From Epichloe hybrida (lineage: Eukaryota; Ascomycota; Sordariomycetes; Hypocreales; Clavicipitaceae), in NCBI GenBank assembly GCA_019022495.1, contig JAFEKR010000031.1:496001-560000 (forward strand): 64,000 nt of DNA, written 5' to 3'. The position numbers and the translations under genes were made by a program. This document shows positions 1 to 11,089 of the stretch, in pieces (within the stretch, counting starts at the first letter, position 1; the number at the start of each line of letters is the position of its first letter). A model generated the notes under the pieces. That model ran no database searches. It saw nothing but the letters and a program-made list of their open reading frames with translations, and was not told the DNA's origin.

Positions 1-364
1 AAAAAAAAAAAAAAAAAAAAAAAGGGGCACAGCAGGCAAGGTCCACCACCCACTAATATAGCTCCCGGTGCGGCAACAGTCACCGCCGCCGAAAGATGTT
101 ATCAGGAGATGATGGATGGAAGAAGCATGGGTGCCCGATAACATGTATGTACCAGGGCGGGCCGTCTGCATTTTTTGAGGATTTCACCGTGGACGGATTT
201 TGCGTCTTGCAGGATTTCAGATTCATGGGACCGGACCTGCTTTGCTTGTGTCCAATGTTTTGTATTTTGTGAGGCGACGAAAATTGCCAGCCTCGGCTTT
301 CCACCAGGCCCCCCCCCCCATGTTTCCGAAGAAGTTGGGGGGGGAAAATCTAGTCTAGTCTAGT
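1..364. other. Window edge, no gene seen
   Basis: Starts with a run of 23 A, then unremarkable sequence with a C-run near 310-318 and a G-run near 336-343. The bases just before 365 hold TAGTC repeats. It would carry the 3' flank of the ATP-grasp gene. I see no supported coding region. Confidence 0.5.
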
Positions 365-1275
365 CTACGTGGCCTCGAAGAACTTGCCCGTGCTGACATT
401 CGCCTTGTGCCACCGTCCTTTGAAAAGATATCGCAAGAACAGCAGGGGCCATTGCACATGATAGGTCCACCAGAAGGGAAGAGGATCCCAGATTTCAAAG
501 ATGCCGTCCTTGCAGTGGCGCACACGTCCCATGAAGGACGCGATGCTCTCTGCCAACTGGCCGAGTCCCACGGTGCCGAGAACAAAGGTCTCGTAGGCGG
601 GATACAAGACGCTCTCGACGAGGTCTTGTCCCATCCAGTAGATGCGATGGGACGGGAGCGGATAGAGCGGCGGCGTGTGCCCGCGATCCGCATCCGCATC
701 CGTGTCCGTCGTGGCCGGCTCCTCCAGGACGGACAGATACTCGTCCACCAAGCGCGGCGTCTGGTTGAACAGCAACACGGCGGTGTGAACTCTCGGATTG
801 CACTCGATGGGATACACGACGGGCTTCTCCTTCTCCTCCTCCTCGTCGCTCGTCGTCGTCGTCTCGCGGCGGACGAGAAAGTCGAAGCTCACATGGCCCG
901 TCCAGCATCTGCCTCCCGCGTCGGCCACGCGCCTGGTAAAGTCCAGCATGGAGTCGCTCAGCGCCGACCCGGCCGGAAGCGCGGCGTAGTGCATCTGCAG
1001 CTCCGACGACGGACACGCGACAAAGGCCCTCACCTTGCCCCGGACCACGAGGGCATGCGTGCAGTACTCGTCACCGCGGATGTACTCCTGCGCGACGAAG
1101 GCGGTGCCGCGGCCAAAGGGGATGGCGTCGATCCGGGCCACCGTCTCCTCCTCGGTGCCGAGCGGGACGAGCGCCGCCATCATGTCGTATCTCGCCACGT
1201 CGTCGACGCCAATCGGCTTGACGACGTACTGCGTTCCGCCGGGCCGCAGCGACAGGCCATCGCCATCGCCCTCGC

Positions 1276-1306
<31 letters not shown>

Positions 1307-2038
1307 CGCGCCCTGCCTCGTCCTCGTCCTCCTCGTCTTCAAAAACGCCCGCAGCTCCGACGCGCTGCCGACGCGCCGCGTGTCGGGCGTCGCGAGCCCG
1401 AGGGACCCGACGAGCTCCATAAAGGTCGCCTTGTCGTCCATGGCGGCCACGTCGTCGTGTCCCAGCTGGATGACCCTGGCCGACGTGCGCGCCTCGACGG
1501 CTTCCTTGGCCAGGCCGTCGCGCAGCGCGCCGCCCACGTCGGATGCCGGGATCCAGAGATGGATGCGCTCCGAGCGAACAATCTCGAGCAGCCGGGCCGT
1601 GTACGTGTACGTGTACGTGGAATACGCATCGTCGTCGCACTTTGTTGTTGTTGTTGTTGTTGTCGTTGGCAGGAGATGGAACCTGCGGATCGCTCTCGAG
1701 ACCCGACCCGAGGACAGACGATGGCCATCTGCGCCAATCACCGTGTGGCCTTGTCGGTGCAGGATACGCGCAATCGCCAGGCCCTTGGACATGGACACAC
1801 CCGTCACCAGGATCCTTTTTTTTTTTCTTTCTTCTTCTTCTTCTTCTTCTTCCCCCTCGCCCTCGCCCTCGCCCTCGCATCGCGACTGCGCGCCATTGGC
1901 TCGACAGTCATTCCGGAAAGTCGACAGGAGCGCTGCGACTACCAGAGAGAATGTGCCGAGGGGCAGGGAAACGACGCCGAGAGTGAAGAGGCACAGATTC
2001 TTGAAGACGTGCCATGTTGGTGACTCTGACTCGGCCAT
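365..2038 (-). CDS. ATP-grasp ligase, mycosporine pathway (MysC-like)
   Basis: Single-exon gene, 557 aa. Residues about 10-40 form a hydrophobic segment (FTLGVVSLPLGTFSLVVAAL), so the protein may be membrane-anchored. A pre-ATP-grasp Rossmann-like start follows (ILVTGVSMSKGLAIARIL), then an ATP-grasp fold: YVVKPIGVDDVARYD, FVAQEYIRGDEY, and the metal-binding end YPIECNPRVHTAVLL. In cyanobacterial mycosporine synthesis such an enzyme (MysC) uses ATP to join an amino acid to 4-deoxygadusol. I infer that role from its neighbours, a methyltransferase and a sugar-phosphate cyclase. The coding sequence holds several in-frame simple repeats: Gly-Glu and poly-Glu near residues 55-75, a Thr run and a Tyr-Thr run near 120-145, and a second Gly-Glu tract near 245. 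These look like expandable loops. The amino-acid substrate cannot be read. Another ATP-grasp ligase role is possible. Confidence 0.8.
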
Positions 2039-2377
2039 TTACAAAATTCACCGTCGGCAAAACGATTTGGTTGGTTGGTTGGTTTGGGTTCACCAGTTGG
2101 ACTAAAAAGAATTTTGTTGAGCAAAAAGTTATCTCGACGGGCACGGGAGGAGCACACATCAACTAGTCAATGGAACAACGGGCTTGATAGCCGGGGGTCT
2201 GTTTAATAGCTGCGTTGGGAGTAGTTTTTTTTTATTTCTCTCTCTTCATTGTGCATGACGTTACATGATTACACCCTTCATCTATCAAGTGGCTTGCAGT
2301 TTTTTTGCTGCTTCGATCCCCTTTTGCGCAATCCATGACTCATGACGCATCAAAAGTACATAGGCTTTGATCATCCA
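2039..2377. other. Intergenic between ATP-grasp and O-methyltransferase genes
   Basis: About 340 bp between two minus-strand genes. It contains a GGTT repeat (near 2069-2086) and a T-run near 2226. It must hold the promoter of the ATP-grasp gene and the 3' end of the methyltransferase gene. No further gene seen. Confidence 0.5.
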
Positions 2378-3419
2378 TCATTTCTGACGCAGCCCGACAC
2401 AGCGAGAAATCTCGACCCCATCCTTTCATTCGTTCCATCTGTCAGCCATTGCGCACATTTTTCTGCATCCAATCCATGTGACGGGGTAAAAGAAAAAAAA
2501 AAAAAAAAAAAAAAAACCCTTACCGGGACACCGGTCGGCTCAAAACTCTCAATGAGAGAGCTCTCGTAGATCAAGGATGGGTTGCCCCTTATCCCCCCCT
2601 CATTTCCTCCAGTTTCGCGCGATTCGTCGCCGGCGGACCATGCTTGACCGTCTGACGCGAGATTCTTCTTCCTCTTCTGCTCAGCCGTGCATCTGACGTA
2701 CTCCAGGTAAGGTGGATTGCCCGGCTTGATGACATTATCCGCCGCAAGAGTGCTGCCAGGCCGGATGAAGCCGAGGTCCTCGCACAGCTTCAAGTCTCTC
2801 AGGTAGAGCGGCTTGTAGTGGTCCAGGAAAAGCAGGTCTATCTGCGTGAAAAGCCCCCGCGTCTTGAGCAGGCGAAGAGAGTCGCTGCTGTCCCCGGTCA
2901 TGACGGTGACGAGGTCGGCCAGGCCCGCGAGGTCGGACAGCGTGCGTATTATCGAGGCGAATTCCGCATTGTGCTCGAGACAGAAATACTGCTTGCCCCC
3001 TGCGGCTCGCACGGCGTCGGCGAATAAGATGGCCGAGTAGCCCACGTAGCCGCCGAGCTCTACCTGTGCGATGCGAAACATTGCTTTTTTCAGTGACTTT
3101 GAGCCCTGCCGAACAAAGGGACGAAGATGTGGACAACAGTTTCTTCTTCTCCTCAAGTTCTTACCATGACGGTGGGCTTCGCAGAAGCGATTAATTCCGT
3201 GACAATGGCGCCCTTGTCTCGTCCCACGTTCATGAGATACCTCTTCGTCCCAAAGGCATCGATGGCCTCGAGAACTTTCCGAGGAGACCCTCGGATGTCG
3301 TCAATGTCATCTCGGGCGAGGATGTGGCTCAACAACTCGGCCTCTCTCCCGTCATCAAAGTAAATCTTCTCCTGCTCAGCATACGCCCTTGCCACATCGA
3401 ATTTCTGCCCGTCGCCCAT
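2378..3419 (-). CDS. Class I SAM-dependent O-methyltransferase (MysB-like)
   Basis: Three exons on the minus strand: 3165-3419, 2524-3063 and 2378-2422; 840 nt, 279 aa. The family is the catechol-O-methyltransferase type. The first intron splits the SAM-binding motif I exactly (PTVM then VELGGYVGYSAI). Later landmarks are FCLEHNAEFASIIRTL, the metal-binding LLFLDHYKPLYLRDLK, and LAADNVIKPGNPPYLEYVR. The last exon encodes only 14 residues (DGVEISRCVG...), the usual C-terminus. In mycosporine synthesis the enzyme methylates demethyl-4-deoxygadusol to 4-deoxygadusol; this role is inferred from the cyclase next door. Odd features: about 25 extra residues (RKKNLASDGQAWSAG and following) before the conserved YESSLIESFEPTG, and a run of about 24 A (T on the coding strand) in the second intron. 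It diverges from the cyclase gene across a 0.9-kb shared promoter. Confidence 0.85.
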
Positions 3420-4328
3420 GATGATGCTCGATGAGATTGCCGTGCTGGGGGAAGGGGGGGAAAGTTGAAACGTACGAAAATAGAACTTCTTGATCCAGAT
3501 GCCAAAGACACGGTTCCTACATCGACAACAACCCTTCTATTTAAAATAAACCATGCAGGGGAGGCGGGGAGCGGAACAGAGATCCCGTCATTTCGGGAAG
3601 TGCCTCAACGGTTGAACTCCCCCCTAAACCTCAACATGCCGAGGACGACGCATCCAAAGCCGACCGGATCCGAGCCCCAGGCCTGACGTTGTTTGTTGTG
3701 GTGGTGTCTGCTCACAAAGGTATGCGGATCATAGATCGATCATTTCAAGAATGGCATCTTCTCCCAAGCGCCCTTGACCCTTGGCGTTTCGAAATGAGAT
3801 TCTGTCGTGATATCATGATATCATGGACTTGCTGCCTTGTGCCGCACCTCGCCATGCTTTGGCGTCACTCCAGCTTCCGCTTCCAATCACAAGTCGAGGA
3901 ATCTGCTCTCACCGCTGTTGCTCGCAGCCATGCACCATCTCGTAGACGGTGTAATTCACCGAAGGAGCGCGCTTCACACAAACCGTGAAACCGTGTAACC
4001 GTTGACCGTGAAACCGTGAAACCGTGAAATGAAACCGTGAAACCGTTGGGCGCTAGTTCCGTGCTGGCTTTCCTGGCCCTGCTTTTCGCAATCACCTGCG
4101 CATGACATTCTACAATCCGCATTTGTCGACCTGCGTGAGCTGCGTCTAGATATAGGCTGGGAGGGCGTTGAGCAAGTTTTACTGCAGCGTAATGGCAAAG
4201 TTTGCGCTTCACGTCCCGTTGTTGTGTACAATGTACACCCTCAAGAATATTAAGCCGGCGTCCCCCCAAATCTATTCACCTCTTCACCTGTTCACAATCC
4301 TCGGTCATCACATTGTCTCGTTCCCAAA
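3420..4328. promoter_or_regulatory. Divergent promoter region of O-methyltransferase and cyclase genes
   Basis: About 900 bp separate the two oppositely oriented start codons, so regulatory sites for both genes should lie here. The clearest structure is a degenerate tandem repeat of GTGAAACC with GTAACC variants at 3981-4047. A CT-rich stretch just upstream of the cyclase ATG (about 4270-4320) is typical of fungal core promoters. No convincing ORF. Confidence 0.5.
3981..4047. repeat. Tandem AACCGTGA-type repeat in the divergent promoter
   Basis: About seven imperfect copies of an 8-9 base unit (AACCGTGA with GTAACC and GTTGACC variants) lie in the shared promoter, about 280 bp before the cyclase start. 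It is seen directly. It could be a cluster of sites for one regulator or an ordinary minisatellite. Confidence 0.7.
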
Positions 4329-5837
4329 ATGTCTGACATGAAAGCCACCGTGGAGCCAGTCTCCAACGGCTTCGCGGTATGCGGCTACGAAAAGATCGAG
4401 TACGGATTCGAGTTCCTCGACGGCGTGTTCGACATCCAAAACCCCCAGCTGTCCAAGTGCTACAGCAAGTGGCAGCGTTGTCTCGCCGTCATGGACTACA
4501 ACATCTTTACTCTCTACGGAGACCATGTCCAAAAGTACTTCGACCACTACCAAATCAAGCTTACTATCCACAAGACCATGATTGGGGAGAAGGCCAAGAC
4601 AATGGACACGCTGTTGAGCATCGTCGACTCCATGAACCATTTTGGCATCTTCCGCAAGGAACCCGTGCTGGTCGTTGGTGGCGGGTTGGTGACTGATGTT
4701 GCTGGGTTCGTGAACATTCTTCATCATCTCTTCATACATGGAGATATTTGCCGTGTATCGCTGCTGACAAGCCGAGCCATAGCTTCGCATGTGCGTCCTA
4801 TCGCCGCAACACAAACTACATTCGCGTTCCCACGACCGTCATCGGACTCATCGACGCCTCCGTCTCCATCAAAGTGGCCGTGAACTACGGCGGATACAAG
4901 AATCGACTTGGTGCTTATCATGCTCCCCAGCACACCTTCCTTGACTTCACCTTCCTTCGTACTCTGCCTGTTGGACAGGTCCGTAACGGCTTCGCCGAGC
5001 TGATAAAGATCTCATCGTGCGCCGACAAGTCAACTTTTGATCTGCTTGACAAATACTGCGAGCAGATGATCACGACTGCCTTCGGAAGGCTCGAAAGCTC
5101 TGACGAGGTCAAGGTCGCTGCAGACCAGATTTGCAAGGCAGGAATCTATGAGATGCTGAAACTCGAGTCGCCGAATTTGCATGAGATTATGCTCGACAGA
5201 GTAATCGCATACGGCCACACGTAAGTCGCTTCTCTTCCATCCCACTTACTGCCCATTGCTAAACGGCAGTAGTTGGTCGCCGCTGCATGAGCTTGTACCC
5301 GATCCTCCGCTGCGCCACGGACATGCCATCTCTATCGACATGGCCTACTCTGCCACATTGAGTCTCATGCGCGGTCTGCTCTCCCCCGAAGACCATCTCC
5401 GCCTGCTACGCCTATTCTCACGCGCCGGGCTCTCCATGGACCACCATCAATTCGACGCGCCGTTATTAAGCAAAGCCACTGCTGCCATCTTGAGGACACG
5501 AGACGGCAAGCTTCGACTTGCCGTCCCGGTCAGCCCGATCGGCCAGTGCGTTTTCGTAAACGATGTTTCGCACGAGGAAATGTGCGAGGTTCTCGAGATG
5601 CACAAGAACATGGTTGCTGGATTCCCGCGCCAAGGCAACGGTCTAGACGCATTCGTTGACTCCAGCGACACTGGATATGGCTTGCATGGTGCATCGACTG
5701 AGGGGGTTCCATCCGAGGAACAAACTGATACCAAGCATTCAATGCCTGTTTCCTTGCGTAGTCTAAAGCCAATGGATGATGTTATTCTGAGTGCCATTCC
5801 CGCGGCAGGTTTGGGCGATGTAGCTGTTAAGGTTTGA
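4329..5837 (+). CDS. Sedoheptulose-7-phosphate cyclase, DDGS type (MysA-like)
   Basis: Three exons: 4329-4705, 4783-5220 and 5273-5837; 1,380 nt, 459 aa. The protein is a dehydroquinate-synthase-fold sugar-phosphate cyclase. The NAD-binding motif [20 protein letters not shown] is rebuilt exactly by the first splice. Other landmarks are [58 protein letters not shown], and the metal ligand region [30 protein letters not shown], rebuilt by the second splice. Family enzymes make demethyl-4-deoxygadusol or 2-epi-5-epi-valiolone from sedoheptulose 7-phosphate. I favour demethyl-4-deoxygadusol synthase because a methyltransferase and an ATP-grasp ligase are adjacent. The first intron has a good branch site (CTGCTGAC). 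The C-terminal 60 residues past the fold are variable. Confidence 0.88.
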
Positions 5838-6654
5838 TCCTGATACAGCCAAGGATCAGATAAAACTGGGTCATAATAATTGCCCGGCGATACGGACGCA
5901 TTTATCATCGTTGGAAGATAAATGCTGAAAAAAATAACTTCACGCTTCTGTCGATCGAGCTAACTAGGACTATTTGTAGTAAGACCTCCTGTTAGCTTAG
6001 CAGATAGTCCCTGTGGAAGATATGGAAGATATGATTGATGTTGTGGATCGCATTTATCCGACAAGTGGTCTGGTTAGACAATTTCCTCTTCGCTGACCCA
6101 ACGATCGTTGGAGTAAACGCCCAACTTCTTCTTGGACGCGTGGTTTGATGGCTGTGTGGTTGTTTTGCGGAATTGCAGATATTGCTGGTGCGCAAAGAAT
6201 CCGATCCTCGTGTGCGACACGATAGCAAGAGCTTGCGAGAAATGGGCTGCAGGCAGCCCCAGGTAAGGTAAAAGTGCTCATGTGGCCATATATAATCAAC
6301 TTCAGTGAATCATGTGTCGAATACAAGATTGAATTTTTGGCTTGTCAACGCCATCTCCGTTTCCATTCATCTCTATCTCTCATCAAAAGATCAAGAATCA
6401 CGTTACATTAGTTGCATGGAGCAACCACATCATTTTTGTCATGACGCGTGGTATCAAGATGAGTGCTTTGAATGGCTGATCGTATGCAGAAACAACATGG
6501 CTTTCCAACAAGGGGGCGCGGGGGTGGGGGGTGGGGGTGCTGGGAAAAGCAACATGTATTCTCGAGTTCTGCCTAGTCTTTCGTACTTTCATCCGCCCGA
6601 TCATTGCGTAATCACTGGTTGAAGGTGTGTTGCAAGTGCAACGACTCGGCATCA
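5838..6654. other. Intergenic, convergent cyclase and transporter genes
   Basis: About 820 bp between the 3' ends of two convergent genes. Contents are ordinary sequence with a G-rich stretch near 6513-6538. No gene or RNA recognised. Confidence 0.5.
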
Positions 6655-8314
6655 CTAGTGGTATCGGATCTTTGCCTTCCCGCACTTATACCAGGGACCA
6701 TCGAACAGCTCGCCCATTCTCTCTAGGGCAATGCCCTTTGTCTCGGGGGCCCATACGCCAAGGACGAAGAGGCCAATGAAACAGACCAGTGCCCAGAAGG
6801 CATACGCGCCCCAGATATTCAATTCTCGAAAGAGCTGTGGGGTGGTACGGACGACGGCGAACTGAAAAAGCCAGTGGATCATCATGTTGACGGCGTAGCA
6901 GACGCCGCGGACACGGGTCGGCAGGATCTCGGTGCCATAGAGGTACTGGACCGTGCAGAGACCGATGGACCAGCCCATGGCATAGATGAAGACGGAGGCG
7001 ATGGCGGCTCCCGAAGCAGCTGAGCTGTGGTCTCGGCGCCACAGAGCCATATAGACGGCCATGTAGATGTGCGTGACGCATTGAATGGCCAGTCCGGCCA
7101 TGAGGCATCGGCGGCGGCCAAAGTAGTCTATGAGTCCCCACATGAAGATCATGGTGAAGACGAGCTTCGTGGCTCCGTAGCCGCCGGCGTTGATGAGGGC
7201 GCGATTGCTCGTGATGCCGGCGTACCGGAAAATTTCGGGCATGTAGTAGGTAATGCCATTGCCGCCGCTCCACTGAGCAAATGTCTGCATGGCGAGGCCG
7301 AGGAGGAACCGGCTGCGGTAGGTCGGCAATGTGGTCACCTCCTTGATGATGGCCCATGTGGACGTGTTGGCGAGGATAAGATTTTTGCTCACGACTTCTT
7401 CTTGCATCTCTCGAAATTCGCGCTGGACGTTTCGGTCGTCGGTGGATGTGTTGCGCAGCTTGGCCAACGCCACGAGAGCCTCTTCATGACGGTTCTTGGA
7501 AGCGAGCCAGCGAGGCGTGTCGTAGAGGAACATGGAGCAGGTAAGGGAGATGCCCACTGGGATTTGCGGCACCGCCAGAACAACGCGGTACTGTTCTCGA
7601 TTTTGGTCCATGGTTTTGCGGGCAGCGTAGCTGATGAAGAAACCTGATTTCGGAATTACACCCAAGTCAGTGTGTGTTTAAAAAAACATTTTCCAACAAG
7701 GCACCAAGTTTAACAGATGACAAACAAAGGAAGGACTTCTTACCCAGCATCAATGTGGTTAGTAAAACAACCATGTACACCGACACGATCATGCCTCTGT
7801 TCCTTGCTTTTGCGATTTCAGATAGATACAAGGGCGCAACGACTGTCAATCCACCTGCACCGACACCACCCCATATTCTGGCAAACAGCAACAAGCCAAT
7901 GTTCCCCGAGGCAAAGGCGACAGTGAAGAAGCCCGTCATCCATAGCAGGGTGAACATCTGCCAAGTGCGAAGCCGGCCCACCACATCAGTGATATAGATG
8001 GCCATGCCGGCTCCCATGGCGGCACCGAGCACACCCAGCGACGAGACAGTTGCGCGACGAGCAGCCAGTAGGGATGGATCATCTGTCCATCGACCCCGAA
8101 CTAGTTCAAAGTCATCCATGAAGGACTTGAGTCCTGATGCAGAAGCGAAGCCCCCTTCATCGTATCCCTTGGGGATGGACCCAAAGGATATGACAACAAC
8201 AGAGAACACATAAAACCAGTTGGTTGTGACTGTGCGCATTTCGGCGGATGCAGAAGATGAGACCGAGACCTCGCGCTCGACTTCGCACTCGACTCCGGGG
8301 AATTGATTGGTCAT
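6655..8314 (-). CDS. MFS transporter, sugar porter family
   Basis: Two exons on the minus strand, 7744-8314 and 6655-7643, with a 100-nt intron; 1,560 nt, 519 aa, the usual length for a 12-helix sugar porter. The intron joins TTLML to GFFISYAARKT in the loop before helix 5. Family signatures are GYDEGGFASA in helix 1, DVVGRLRTWQ after helix 2, the YDTPRWLASKNRHEEAL loop (normally PESPRWL), DYFGRRRCLMAG, YLYGTEILPTRVRG and the C-terminal APETKGIALERMGELF. The relatives I would expect are fungal hexose, quinate or lactose permeases. It sits beside the mycosporine-type genes, so it may move a pathway precursor or product, but nothing in the sequence proves that. The substrate is unknown. Confidence 0.85.
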
Positions 8315-8805
8315 CTGAGAGTCCTAATTCTGGCTCACTCCATTCTCGTGCGTAGGTAGTCCAACGAGCCCAGAAACAAAATGGGACTCAATTCAAGGAG
8401 TGAACAGCGAGGCGATAGTTGGTGCCGGTGATGACTCTATTAGTGGCGCGGGACGATCAAGGAACGAATCATCCTCGAACAGCAGGCATTTATTTGTTGG
8501 TTCGCACAAGGCGGCTCCCCTCTTCGTGTTTCGCGAATTGGACAAGTTGAAGTTGCAGGTGCCGCGTGTGTCGCTCGTTCGCTTGTCGCTTGTCCTTGGG
8601 ATAGATTACACCAACCAACTACTCCGTGCGCTCTACTCTGTGCGGAGTAGCGTTGCGCGAGTCCATCCATCTCTTCGCCGAGGACGAGCATGCACCGAGG
8701 ACAAAGGACCATTCCCATCGGGGGGCTGCAGCAACTTGCTAAAGCATCCTGGTGGGGCCGTTTGGCCGGCTCGCTGCCGGTCAGTCAGCTTATCATATAT
8801 AATAT
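8315..8805. other. Transporter upstream region, left flank of the transposon block
   Basis: Normal-composition sequence with the transporter promoter, ending in ATAT just before the left copia LTR. The last five bases (8801-8805, AATAT) are the target duplication. No supported gene. Confidence 0.5.
8801..8805. repeat. Target-site duplication, left copy (AATAT)
   Basis: AATAT directly before the left LTR matches AATAT at 25213-25217 directly after the right LTR, as expected for a copia integrase with a 5-bp stagger. Confidence 0.85.
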
Positions 8806-9034
8806 TGTCAGGGAGAGCTCCCTTGAAGCATAGGTTATATGAGGGCAGCGCGCATTAATAGGGATAAAACGCGAGGTTAGATATTAGTAAATATAATATA
8901 TTAAAAGTACCTTTATAAACTAGTTATTACTATAGCGCACTATATACCTTTTAGGTATAAAAGTTAGGTGCTATTTGCACCTCTAATTAACTAAATCAAA
9001 CGCTTTTATTATTTATTTACACCCTTACCTAATA
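8806..9034 (+). repeat. Left copia LTR (229 bp)
   Basis: Begins TGTCAGGGAGAGCTCCC and ends TACCTAATA, which is TACCTGACA with C-to-T and G-to-A changes. Its first about 75 bp keep CpG and CpA sites, while the rest is heavily TpA-converted. It pairs base for base with 24984-25212. Confidence 0.9.
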
Positions 9035-9050
9035 GTTATAAGCCTAGGAG
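9035..9050 (+). other. Probable copia primer-binding site, mutated
   Basis: The bases after the left LTR (GTTATAAGCCTAGG) are what a RIP-mutated initiator-tRNA-type site of the GGTTATCAGAGC class could look like. The identification rests on position and partial match only. Confidence 0.35.
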
Positions 9051-10029
9051 GCTTTAATTACTATTTTTATTAATTATTATTAAAGATATAAGCTCTATTA
9101 AATATTATTAATTAACGCTTACTTATATTATAAGATAATTACCCCTTTATTATATTAATTAGTTAAAACCCTTATCTTACGCTCTAGTTAACTAATATAT
9201 TCCCCTTTAAGATATCTAAAGAAACTCTAAATATAGTATTATTATTAGAGAAGGATTAGATTAAGTGGTTTACCTAAGTTAAGAACTATATAGAATTATA
9301 TAGTATTTAGGAGTATATTAACCCTAATAAGGTTAAATTACTTAAAGAACCTATAATGCTTATATACCCCTAGAGGGGTTTAAGACTAGAGATTATACTA
9401 GATAACCCTAACGCTCTTAAAGATTAGAAGATTACTTATAAAGATATAAAGGACTAATTTAACTTTAAATATAAAGAGCTTTAATTTAACCTTATAAAGT
9501 ATATAAACCTATTAAAGTAAATACTAAAGATTAAGGAATATATTTATAAGACTCTTTTAAAGAATATATAAGACTCTCTTAACTTTAATACTAAAGTAAA
9601 GGAAAAGGAGTTAGTTTAATATTATACCTATAGAATACTTAAGCTTCTTTATAATTAATATAAGCTAAATACTAAGAAAATACTTATTCTTATAGAGAAT
9701 TACCTTAATAATTACTTAAAAGCTAAAGGTACTTATAATTAGTATAAGTAAGCTATAATAATAGAGGTACTATAGAGAAATTATCTAGATCTTAAGACTT
9801 AATAAACTAAGGAAATAATACTATATAAGTTTATTATCTCTCTTTAAAGTAAATTTAAGGTATTCTAGAAGAAATAAAATAACTTACTTAATAAAGGAAA
9901 GAATAATAGCTTCCTTAAGGTAATTAGTAAGTTTAAAAGAGACTATAAAGCTCCTTAAAGCTTAATAATAATAAAATTAGCTAATAATACTATTACTACT
10001 AATAGATTAAATAGTTAGAATAAATTAAA

Positions 10030-10480
10030 GTAAAGGAAGTGCCCTAGATACTCTGGTTATAATGTTTATAATGTATTAAAGTAATAGGAATCCTATAATT
10101 TATTTAAAGCTCTTTATAAGCTAGAAGCTACTCCTAAGGATTAGGAAGTTAGGAAAAACTCTAAAGATAATATTAAGAGATACCTTAAGGAGAACCTATA
10201 AGAGAGATTAAAAGCTATAAGTTAAAAACCAGAGAAAAGGGAGAAAAGTAGTAATATTATTATCCCCTTATAAAACCTAATAAATAACTTACTTATAGTA
10301 ACTTTAGAAGAGAAGACTATAAATATATTATTATTTATATACTTATAAAGCTCTTAACCTTTAAGGGAAGTTATATATTTAACTTTAAACGCTATAAATA
10401 ACTCTAAAGGAAATTAGAATATAGTTATTTATAATTCTAGAGCTAATATTTATATTTTTAATAATATTTATTAGTTTAAA
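10030..10480 (+). pseudogene. Copia Gag zinc-knuckle and protease remnant
   Basis: Conceptual reading near 10036-10080 gives a K-C-P-R-Y-S-G-Y-N pattern like a copia CCHC knuckle with a Cys changed to Tyr. Near 10414-10476 the frame reads stop-N-I-V-I-Y-N-S-R-A-N-I-Y-I-F, matching the W-x-DSGA-x-x-H-x-F protease motif with W, D and G altered by G-to-A transitions. Stop codons interrupt throughout. Confidence 0.6.
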
Positions 10481-10848
10481 TAGTCTAAGTTTAATAAAAC
10501 TATTATAATAGAGGTTAGAGCTAGAGGCATAATCTATATATCCTTAGGATAAGGACTAGTCTATATATCTATTATAGATCTAGTATTATAAAGGCTAAGA
10601 AGGATTATAGTGTAAAGTGCTTTACTAATTCTAGAATTTCACATAAACCTAGTATTAGCAATAATTCTAATAAAGGCAGGGATCTATTAGAACTAGAAGA
10701 AAAGCTTCCTATTCTAAGGAAAGTATCCTATTACTAAGCTTTATAATATTAATAAGCTTTATATATTATCTATACTCTTAGATAACCTAAAAGAGGCTTA
10801 CGCTATAACTAGTAAAGCACTAAGGTTACCTATAAAAGGAGATATAAA

Positions 10849-10968
10849 GCTTTAGCATTAATAATATAGTTATCTAGGTAAGAAGGCCTTTATAAAGATT
10901 ATAAACGCTACTCTTAGCGTTAAATTAATAGGACCTAAACTTATAGAGTATAAGATCTATACTATAGG
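10849..10968 (+). pseudogene. Copia GAG-pre-integrase remnant
   Basis: The frame reads L-stop-H-stop-stop-Y-S-Y-L-G-K-K-A-F-I, which is the LWHxRxxHLG motif after RIP of TGG and CAA codons. It runs to the junction with the element end at 10969. The integrase core that should follow is absent. Confidence 0.65.
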
Positions 10969-11089
10969 CAGAGTATTGTTTGTAGTGTAGTTAGTGTAGT
11001 TTTTAGGAAAAATTTGTATTTGTAGTGTAGTTTTTTTTTTCTTATAGTTAATGTATTGTAGTTTTTTTTTTTTTTGTAGTTAGTGTAGT
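10969..11089 (+). mobile_element. Terminal fragment of the CAGAGTATTG-family element (copy 3)
   Basis: Starts CAGAGTATTG and continues with TGTAGTGTAGT motifs and T-runs. It closely matches the reverse complement of the right end of the element at 17213-19079. It stops abruptly at the gypsy LTR (11090). No matching second end follows the gypsy right LTR at 24528, so the remainder was lost. It must predate, or have been part of the rearrangement with, the gypsy insertion. Confidence 0.8.

Noticed and set aside
407..2023. Long plus-strand open frame (538 aa) opposite the ATP-grasp gene
   Set aside because: Its translation is Arg/Leu/Ala-rich with no domain, a typical shadow of a GC-rich coding strand. 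The minus strand has clear ATP-grasp motifs.
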